Source of the DNA: JAQGMO01 sp050954505
GTDB lineage: Bacteria; Pseudomonadota; Gammaproteobacteria; Burkholderiales; Burkholderiaceae_D
Length of the DNA stretch: 6,394 nt
Assembly: GCA_050954505.1 (NCBI GenBank)
Contig: JBPBPY010000110.1
Coordinates: 1-6,394 of the forward strand
Direction: 5' to 3'
The position numbers were made by a program, and so were the translations under genes. Shown piece after piece: positions 1 to 4,917 of this stretch (position 1 is its first letter; every line of letters starts with the position of its first letter). Below the pieces are notes generated by a model. The model worked only from the letters and a program-made list of their open reading frames with translations, was not told where the DNA came from and did no database searches.

Positions 1-1
1 G

Positions 2-262
2 CAGGCTGCGGTGGAGTTGGGCCTGACCGAGGCGCAAGGCACCGAACTGGCGCTGTCGACTTTCATAGGCGCGGCGCACCTGGCACAGCGCTCGGATGAA
101 TCGGTCGCCGTGCTGCGCCAGCGCGTGACCTCCAAGGGGGGCACCACCCATGCCGCACTGGTGAGTCTGGAAGACAGTGGTGTGAAGGCGGCGATCGTCA
201 CTGCACTCAAGGCTGCAGCGGCTCGGGGGCGGGAGCTGGGGGAAGAATCAGGCCAGGATTGA
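2..262 (+). CDS. proC: Pyrroline-5-carboxylate reductase, C-terminal part (5' end outside window)
   Basis: The enzyme reduces 1-pyrroline-5-carboxylate to L-proline with NAD(P)H, the last step of proline synthesis in the cytoplasm. The window holds the last 86 codons. The reading frame is open from base 2, so the GTG at 11 is an internal codon, not a start. The diagnostic stretch is LRQRVTSKGGTTHAAL (about residues 35-50 counted from base 11). It matches the highly conserved C-terminal signature of the family, which lies in the helical dimerisation domain forming the proline/substrate pocket. The N-terminal Rossmann domain is missing only because the window begins here. The protein ends in a short hydrophilic tail (GEESGQD). 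No hairpin-plus-T-run terminator is visible in the 39 bases to the next gene, which is convergent. Identification rests on the signature and is firm. Confidence 0.93.
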   Translation, partial: QAAVELGLTEAQGTELALSTFIGAAHLAQRSDESVAVLRQRVTSKGGTTHAALVSLEDSGVKAAIVTALKAAAARGRELGEESGQD

Positions 263-301
263 ACGGCAACGCGGCAGCAAGCGTAACCCGAGGTTTCCCG
301 A

Positions 302-526
302 TTATGGATAGCGCAAGCTCAAACCCATCATGTTGCTGAGGGCAAAGGTTACCAGTCCCACGGCGACAAGCGAAAGTACAAAGATGGCGGCCGCTTTGCC
401 GGCCAGGCGCAGGAACGCGCGCTTGTCCCTGGTTCCTTTATCGTAATGCCACTTGATGGCGAAAAACATGCCGGCGCCAAATACAAAAACCTTGAAGATG
501 ACGAGAACTACAGGAATCCAATCCAT
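302..526 (-). CDS. Small two-helix inner-membrane protein, unknown function
   Basis: This is a 74-residue protein that I do not recognise. The ATG at 526 (MDWIPVV) is chosen because it places a hydrophobic helix right at the N-terminus. A longer reading from a TTG at 613 would add 29 polar residues unlike a membrane protein. No clear Shine-Dalgarno sequence precedes the ATG. Visible features are a first membrane segment at about residues 4-24, a basic loop at 25-43 (WHYDKGTRDKRAFLR) and a second membrane segment at about 44-65, followed by a short tail. By the positive-inside rule the basic loop should be cytoplasmic and both ends periplasmic. It follows the sulfite-oxidase-like gene on the same strand after 101 bases, so co-transcription is plausible. 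A membrane partner or anchor role for that redox protein is only a guess. No cysteine is present, and the only histidine (about residue 27) lies in the cytoplasmic loop, so heme binding within the membrane is unlikely. Confidence 0.6.
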   Translation of the reverse strand: MDWIPVVLVIFKVFVFGAGMFFAIKWHYDKGTRDKRAFLRLAGKAAAIFVLSLVAVGLVTFALSNMMGLSLRYP

Positions 527-563
527 TATTTGCGCATTTTCAGGATGTTGCCTCACGCCGGCA

Positions 564-569
564 ATTGTA
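564..569 (-). promoter_or_regulatory. Possible -10 box for the small membrane protein
   Basis: On the - strand the hexamer TACAAT lies 37 bases upstream of the ATG at 526 and resembles a sigma-70 -10 box. No good -35 hexamer sits 16-18 bases further upstream. It may be an internal promoter within the two-gene unit, or chance. Confidence 0.2.
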
Positions 570-627
570 GATCGGCACGCCGGGAAAGTGTTGTGCCTTT
601 TCGATCTTTGCAAGTGCTGCTTGTGGA

Positions 628-2328
628 TTACATGGTTTCATGATCCTGCGCGTGGTCTTGCCGGTGACGCCAGAGCGATTTCGGCCCACGCATGATTTTC
701 AGCGACTCGCTGATCTGGAACACCTTGATGGCATTGTTGCCCAGAGCGCGGGTATTTTTCCGGGCGCGTTCAGGTTGCGCCGAGGTTTGCGTGGACGCTT
801 TCAGGTGTACATATCTGGCAATGAATCCCTCGGGTAACACCAGCTCGGCCTCGAGCTGGTACATGCCGGTGTGGCTCAAGTGCTGCGCTGTTTCAGCAAA
901 GGGGTAGCGCACATCCATGGCGGTGGATAGCGCATGTCCCTGATCATTTTCCACCGTGACAATCACTTCCTGCACCTTCTCGCCGTCACTGAATGCGCGC
1001 CCGAACACTTTCAGTTTTCCCTGTTCCAGCAACAGATCGGTCGGTACCGAGTGAACCGGAAGCCGGCTATCGTACTCAGGCGCGCCATCGCCGTATTGAA
1101 CATAGGCGTGCTGGGACACACACAGGCTGATCTGTTTGGCGATCGTTTCACCGGCCCGGCTTTTCAATGCCGGCTCGACTTCCGGCGCCAGGTGCACCTC
1201 GATTTTTTCAACATCCTTCGGCCAGCAATGCCCGGCATGACCCGGTGATGCCAGCCGCGGATTTTCCTCGTCGCCGAGGGAAAACAGCGGCGATTGGCCA
1301 TTGTCCTGCAAAAGTTGCTGGAGGGTGAGGCAGCTGCTGAATCCGAGGTTGTCGGCCACGCGAACGACGGTTTCTTCCGGCAGGTTCACGAGTTCGAGTC
1401 CCGCTGGAAGCAAATCATCCAGAACCGTCTTGAGTTCCGGTCCCTGGAGCAGCACGCTGTATTTCGCCCATTCCCAATCCAGTCCCTCTGCCGGATCATC
1501 CTTGTGGGCACGCTCGTCACCGCCGCAGCGTATGACTGCCGGCTGCTGTTTCTGTACATACCGGATCTGCAAGTCTTCCACCGGGATATCGGTGGCGTAG
1601 ATGGTTTCATTGTCCTGTCTGCCGAAGACATGCAGCGCAATCCGTTCGCGTTTGCCGGGCTCGCCCACATGATTGCGGCGGATAAAACGATCTTCACGCA
1701 AGGTGATGTCCGCAACCAGATACTGCGGCCCGTTGCCGGGCTCCGAATTTTGCGGCGCTTTGGTCAGGAACCGCCGCATGGCCTTTGATTGCGCAAGCTG
1801 GTCGGCAAGCGCCAGTGCGCGCTGGGTATCCTGTATCAGCTCCGGCGACGGATCCTGCACATAACCGATGCGGCGGTTTTTCAAGATGTCCTTCACATTC
1901 GCGGAGCGGAAATGATTCGGCGCCTGCTCCAACCATATTTTTTCCAGCAACTTGCCCCCTGCGGCGAGCATGATGTTTGCCACCCCACCCGGATGCTGCC
2001 TGACAAAATCCGTGACATCGAAAATTGCATAGGCCATATCGGCATCCGTGGCCTCGGCATCAAACAGTGTCACCCAAACGCCTCGTTCCAGATCACTGTG
2101 CTGCGCCAGTTCTGCACTGGAAATGGGACCCTGCCAGGCAAGGGTTTCACTTTCAGCCAAGCCGACTGCAAAGACACCAAGAACCAGGCCGGCACGGCAC
2201 AGGTTTCGCGTCGAGAGCAAAAGGCGCTTCGGTGCACGGGCGGGGAAAGGGGGACGAGTACTTCCGGCGAATCCTCGAGGCGCAAAGGTCCGAAGCGCAA
2301 TGCGCGGGATCACACGACTTGCTGACAT
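628..2328 (-). CDS. Cytochrome b5 / sulfite-oxidase-like molybdopterin fusion protein (divergent)
   Basis: A 566-residue protein with the domain order of animal sulfite oxidase. The ATG at 2328 is preferred over ATG 2364 and TTG 2385 because AAGGA lies 7 bases upstream. Domains: basic N-terminus with a hydrophobic stretch at about 46-58 (export signal or anchor); cytochrome b5 at about 84-157, with HPGG at 112-115 (axial His112) and a likely second heme ligand His139, and the sulfite-oxidase-like LMLAAGG just after HPGG. The Mo-cofactor domain starts around RRNHV (217-221); IRCGGDER places the predicted Mo-ligand Cys268 and an Arg five residues on. GLDWE follows at 282-286. The segment at about 325-400 is shortened: I cannot find the expected AYEMNG (active-site Tyr) or HGFPVR motifs, though PGHAGHCW (362-369) may be a remnant. 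The Mo-oxidoreductase dimerisation domain is at about 422-546. Sulfite oxidation is therefore uncertain; electron transfer from a Mo site to heme b is the family role. Lower GC than its neighbours by eye. Confidence 0.8.
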   Translation of the reverse strand: MSASRVIPRIALRTFAPRGFAGSTRPPFPARAPKRLLLSTRNLCRAGLVLGVFAVGLAESETLAWQGPISSAELAQHSDLERGVWVTLFDAEATDADMAYAIFDVTDFVRQHPGGVANIMLAAGGKLLEKIWLEQAPNHFRSANVKDILKNRRIGYVQDPSPELIQDTQRALALADQLAQSKAMRRFLTKAPQNSEPGNGPQYLVADITLREDRFIRRNHVGEPGKRERIALHVFGRQDNETIYATDIPVEDLQIRYVQKQQPAVIRCGGDERAHKDDPAEGLDWEWAKYSVLLQGPELKTVLDDLLPAGLELVNLPEETVVRVADNLGFSSCLTLQQLLQDNGQSPLFSLGDEENPRLASPGHAGHCWPKDVEKIEVHLAPEVEPALKSRAGETIAKQISLCVSQHAYVQYGDGAPEYDSRLPVHSVPTDLLLEQGKLKVFGRAFSDGEKVQEVIVTVENDQGHALSTAMDVRYPFAETAQHLSHTGMYQLEAELVLPEGFIARYVHLKASTQTSAQPERARKNTRALGNNAIKVFQISESLKIMRGPKSLWRHRQDHAQDHETM

Positions 2329-2335
2329 GTATTTT

Positions 2336-2340
2336 TCCTT
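2336..2340 (-). promoter_or_regulatory. Ribosome-binding site deciding the start at 2328
   Basis: The - strand reads AAGGA, then 7 bases, then ATG. It is the only good Shine-Dalgarno among the three in-frame start candidates and so fixes the N-terminus of the sulfite-oxidase-like protein. Confidence 0.75.
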
Positions 2341-2385
2341 GATGAAAACGGTGGCAGCACACATGCTGTCCCCGCGTGGGTTCAA

Positions 2386-2401
2386 TGCAATTCATCGACC
2401 A
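2386..2401 (-). promoter_or_regulatory. Candidate sigma-54 (-24/-12) promoter for the sulfite-oxidase-like gene
   Basis: The - strand reads TGGTCGATGAATTGCA. This has GG and GC separated by exactly 10 bases, with TGG at -24 and a perfect TTGCA at -12 against the consensus TGGCACG-N4-TTGCW. The middle bases of the -24 box (CACG) do not match. Transcription would begin near 2376, giving a leader of roughly 48 bases that contains the ribosome-binding site. Its placement and orientation are right for the gene starting at 2328. No sigma-70 promoter of comparable quality was seen. A sigma-54 promoter requires an activator, and one is encoded immediately upstream. Confidence 0.45.
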
Positions 2402-2586
2402 GCTTAATACGACTCGCGGTGGGATGAAATTGATCGCGCTGCACCGTGGCGTCATCGGCTGCGATATGGATCAAGGAAAGATCGAATACCTGCCCACGCG
2501 AAAGCGGAAAATTTTTGGAAATTCAGTGTGCGGATGTGATCAGTGCCATTTTGGTTGCAACGTATGCATTCAATGAGGGTGAATGT

Positions 2587-2618
2587 TTCGACATCCTTGA
2601 GCCTGCCATGATGTCGAA
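2587..2618. repeat. Inverted repeat, 9-bp perfect arms, 14-bp spacer
   Basis: TTCGACATC (2587-2595) and GATGTCGAA (2610-2618) are exact reverse complements. No T-run follows on either strand, so a terminator is unlikely. It sits about 190 bases upstream of the candidate sigma-54 promoter at 2386-2401, a usual distance for an enhancer site. An activator or repressor operator is the likeliest reading. Confidence 0.5.
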
Positions 2619-2664
2619 TCTGGTGAAACTGCATTAAAAAATCCGATCTGGACGCGTTTCGAGG

Positions 2665-4620
2665 TCAGGCCACCGGAGCCGTTGAATCTTCTGCCATCTC
2701 ATGCAACCGGCGCCACAAGGTTGCCCGGCTCATGCCCAGGCGTTTTGCCGCCCGCGTGCGGTTGCCGCCACATTCTTCCAGCATGCGCAGAATCGATGGG
2801 CCGGTGGCATGTGTGCCCGTCTCTTCCGGGTTGGCGCAAAGCCGGGGCAGGCGAAACAGCTCCGGGCAATCGAAGGCCAGCGCTTCGTAGTCGACCGCTG
2901 CCACGCTGCCGTACTGGGCAAAAAACACGGCCATGCGTTCGCACAGGTTTTCCAGCTCACGCACGTTGCCGGGCCAGCCATAGGCACACAGCGTGTCGGC
3001 CAGCGGTGCCAGCAATGAGCGGGCGTCGAGCCGGCACGACAGGCGCTTCAGGCAGCGCGCCAGCATTGCCTGGGCCATCACGGGAATGTCGATCGCACGT
3101 TCACGCAAGGGCGGCAGTGACAGCTGCAGGATGTTGATGCGATAAAACAGGTCGGAGCGAAAACGGCCTTCGCGCATCATGACATCGAGCGGTTGGTGGG
3201 TGGCGGCCAGGATGCGCACATCGATGGGAATTGGAATCACGCCGCCCAGGCGAACCACTTCGCGTTCCTGCAGCACGCGCAGCAGGCGGGTTTGCAGAGA
3301 CAGCGGCATGTCGCCGATTTCATCGAGGAACAGCGTACCGGTATGGGCGGTTTCGAACAGTCCGCGCTTGCCACCCTTGCGCGAGCCGGTGAATGCGCCT
3401 TCTTCATAGCCGAACAGTTCACTCTCGAGCAGGCTTTCCGGAAACGCTGCACAGTTGGCCGCCACGAACGGCTTGTCGGCGCGCGCGCTGGCATTGTGGA
3501 TGGCCTGGGCAAACAATTCCTTGCCGGTGCCGGATTCGCCCGTGATCAAGACGGTGAGGTCGGTGCGGGCAAAACGCTGGGCCGACTCGCGCGCCCGCAA
3601 AAACAGCGGGCTCTGGCCATCGAGGCTGGCGAAATGGTAGCGCGCTGCCGGATGCTGGTGATTGCGCCGCTGCGAGCGCAGGCTGGTATCGGCTTCGCGG
3701 ATGGCATTGGCGTCGTACAAGGTAATGACGGCGCCAACGGTGCGGCCACGCTCCTGGATCGGCGTGCGGTTGACGATCCACTCGCGCTGCGCGAACTGCG
3801 CCACCTGGCCGCGCTCTTCGCGGCCCGAATCGAGCGTGGCCTGCAGCGACAGCGCCGGCTCGAGACGGCCCAGCGCCATGCCGAGCAATGCCTTGCGCGG
3901 GCGTGACAGCAGCATCTCCATCGGCGAATTCACGGCGATGATGCAATTGGCGGCATCGACGGCCAGCACCGCTTCCTGCAGGTTGTGCAGCACGCCATTG
4001 ATCTGTTCATAACGGGCGGCTTCCAGGCGCGCCACCCGCGCCAGGTCGATGGCGTCCTCGATTCCCTGGCGGATCGACAGCAGCGAATAGGCCAGGATGC
4101 CGCGCAAGCCTTGTTCTTCCGCCAGTTCCACCACCACGCTGGAGCCGACGATGACATTGTGGCCGTTGGCTGCCAGCTTGCGGACGCATTCGCGTGCTTC
4201 CTCGGGAGTGCGGTACGAGTCCTGGGCAATGTCGCTCTTGAGCAGGTCGCGGATGGCGTCGAGTTCGGGAATCGTGTTGAAGTAGGTGACCACGCCAACC
4301 CGGTGCGAATCTTCGCGCGCCTTCATCAGCGCCAGCAGCACGTCATAGCCGCCGGCCTTGATGGTGGCAACCGGCGTGGAAAGCGCGCCGCGCAGGATCA
4401 TCGCGTTGGCGCCCGCGCTGATGAACGCATCGGTCATGCCGGCCTCTTCACGCTGGCGCGCGCATTCGAGCGCGGAATAAAAGGTCGCATCGATGACTTC
4501 GATGTCGGCGCGCTCTTCGAATTCTTCCAGCACTGCCAGTGCCAGGCGGGTCAGGTGGCTGTAGCTGATGAAGCACAGGCGCACGCGGTGGTCAGGGGTG
4601 CCGTGGTCGTTTCGTCGCAA
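2665..4620 (-). CDS. Sigma-54-dependent transcriptional activator, PrpR_N family
   Basis: A 651-residue bacterial enhancer-binding protein. The start is TTG at 4620, chosen because GGAG lies 6 bases upstream. Domains in order: PrpR_N at about 12-200 (ligand-sensing domain of propionate-catabolism regulators); PAS-like region at about 205-310; polar linker at about 311-330; AAA+ sigma-54 interaction domain at about 335-565. That domain shows Walker A GESGTGKE (361-368), sigma-54 contact loop GAFTGS (408-413, Ser in place of the usual last Ala), Walker B TLFLDEIGDM (429-438) and GWPGNVRELEN (548-558). A Fis-type helix-turn-helix occupies about 606-642 (GGNRTRAAKRLGMSRATLWRRL). All motifs needed for ATP-driven open-complex formation are present. 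It is divergent from the CoA-transferase gene across a 297-bp control region, so that operon is its probable target. No prp genes adjoin it, so the ligand is probably an organic acid or CoA-pathway metabolite other than 2-methylcitrate (inference). The symbol prpR is withheld for that reason. Confidence 0.92.
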   Translation of the reverse strand: MRRNDHGTPDHRVRLCFISYSHLTRLALAVLEEFEERADIEVIDATFYSALECARQREEAGMTDAFISAGANAMILRGALSTPVATIKAGGYDVLLALMKAREDSHRVGVVTYFNTIPELDAIRDLLKSDIAQDSYRTPEEARECVRKLAANGHNVIVGSSVVVELAEEQGLRGILAYSLLSIRQGIEDAIDLARVARLEAARYEQINGVLHNLQEAVLAVDAANCIIAVNSPMEMLLSRPRKALLGMALGRLEPALSLQATLDSGREERGQVAQFAQREWIVNRTPIQERGRTVGAVITLYDANAIREADTSLRSQRRNHQHPAARYHFASLDGQSPLFLRARESAQRFARTDLTVLITGESGTGKELFAQAIHNASARADKPFVAANCAAFPESLLESELFGYEEGAFTGSRKGGKRGLFETAHTGTLFLDEIGDMPLSLQTRLLRVLQEREVVRLGGVIPIPIDVRILAATHQPLDVMMREGRFRSDLFYRINILQLSLPPLRERAIDIPVMAQAMLARCLKRLSCRLDARSLLAPLADTLCAYGWPGNVRELENLCERMAVFFAQYGSVAAVDYEALAFDCPELFRLPRLCANPEETGTHATGPSILRMLEECGGNRTRAAKRLGMSRATLWRRLHEMAEDSTAPVA

Positions 4621-4626
4621 GTCAAT

Positions 4627-4630
4627 CTCC
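4627..4630 (-). promoter_or_regulatory. Ribosome-binding site for the activator's TTG start
   Basis: The - strand reads GGAG, 6 bases, then TTG at 4620. This supports the TTG start; the next candidate, a GTG 13 codons in, would cut into the beginning of PrpR_N. Confidence 0.6.
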
Positions 4631-4709
4631 GCAATGGAATCGGTTGGTCAAGACAGCAGTCATGTGGAAGCAGGCCACCAGCCCGCTCGGAGCGCGCCCT
4701 GCCTGTCGT

Positions 4710-4765
4710 TGTTTCAAAACTGTTTCAGCGCGCGCCCAACTTGTCTCAAAATTGGTTTTGTTTCA
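4710..4765 (+). repeat. Four direct TGTYTCA repeats, candidate activator-binding (enhancer) sites
   Basis: TGTTTCA occurs at 4710-4716, 4721-4727 and 4759-4765, and TGTCTCA at 4742-4748. Start-to-start spacings are 11, 21 and 17 bases, the first two being close to one and two helical turns. The cluster is 91-146 bases upstream of the -24 element. Assignment to the divergent activator is inferred from position. Confidence 0.45.
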
Positions 4766-4854
4766 TTCTAGTCCATCGGTGAAAAACCAGCCTGGAGCGG
4801 ATTCATGGCGTGGAATCAAGGGCGTGGATTGATGAATCAGATGTTGCACTGCGG

Positions 4855-4870
4855 TGGTACAGGTTTTGCG
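4855..4870 (+). promoter_or_regulatory. Sigma-54 (-24/-12) promoter for the CoA-transferase operon
   Basis: TGGTACAGGTTTTGCG matches the consensus TGGCACG-N4-TTGCW with GG (4856-4857) and GC (4868-4869) exactly 10 bases apart. The -24 box differs at one internal base plus the last G, and the -12 TTGC is perfect. Transcription should start near 4881, about 37 bases before the ATG at 4918. Its orientation, and a divergent gene for a sigma-54 activator, both support it. Confidence 0.72.
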
Positions 4871-4888
4871 TAACAGCAGGCACCCTTG

Positions 4889-4908
4889 ATCAATCAACCA
4901 ACCAACCA
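4889..4908 (+). repeat. Five AYCA tetranucleotide units in the CoA-transferase leader
   Basis: Two ATCA units and three ACCA units follow one another just before the start codon. The leader is pyrimidine/A-rich and G-free here and contains no Shine-Dalgarno; CCTCCCC directly precedes the ATG. Confidence 0.6.
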
Positions 4909-4917
4909 TTCCTCCCC

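Larger units (their letters stand above)
2329..2664. other. 336-bp intergenic region upstream of the sulfite-oxidase-like gene
   Basis: This stretch separates two genes on the - strand: the stop of the sigma-54 activator at 2665 and the start of the sulfite-oxidase-like gene at 2328. It holds a ribosome-binding site, a candidate sigma-54 promoter facing the sulfite-oxidase-like gene, an opposite-facing sigma-54-like match, a T7-promoter-like match and an inverted repeat, each listed separately. After the activator stop the - strand reads a 3-4 bp stem with a T6 run (2635-2640), too weak to call a terminator. Short open frames cross it on both strands but none has convincing coding character. 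Confidence 0.6.
4621..4917. promoter_or_regulatory. Divergent control region between activator and CoA-transferase
   Basis: This 297-bp region holds the activator's ribosome-binding site, a GC-rich short stem (CGCTC/GAGCG, 4684-4694), four TGTYTCA repeats, a CAAAA-N4-TTTTG inverted repeat (4747-4760), the sigma-54 promoter and an unusual leader. The order of repeats about 90-150 bases upstream of the -24 box matches a typical enhancer/promoter arrangement. I see no convincing sigma-70 promoter for the activator gene here. In-frame start codons upstream of 4918 precede or overlap the promoter and are not used in this reading. Confidence 0.65.

Noticed and set aside
263..301. Bidirectional terminator between convergent proC and the small membrane gene
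   Set aside because: No stable stem or T-run could be found in these 39 bases.
1294..2325. + strand open frames of 164 and 178 codons opposite the sulfite-oxidase-like gene
   Set aside because: They lie wholly inside the b5/Mo protein on the other strand and have no recognisable motifs.
2329..2385. Longer starts (TTG 2385, ATG 2364) for the sulfite-oxidase-like protein
   Set aside because: Neither has a Shine-Dalgarno, whereas ATG 2328 has AAGGA at 7 bases.
2452..2634. 60-codon - strand open frame between the activator and the sulfite-oxidase-like gene
   Set aside because: No ribosome-binding site, no motif, and base composition unlike coding sequence.
2635..2655. T6 run (- strand) after the activator as an intrinsic terminator
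   Set aside because: Only a 3-4 bp stem (TCC/GGA) can form before the T-run, too weak to call.
3193..4782. Long + strand open frames (237 and 265 codons) opposite the activator gene
   Set aside because: They are antisense shadows of a high-GC gene whose domains are complete and intact, and their translations resemble no family I know.
4810..4917. 36-residue N-terminal extension of the CoA-transferase
   Set aside because: It would start upstream of the sigma-54 promoter, and the family N-terminus begins exactly at ATG 4918.
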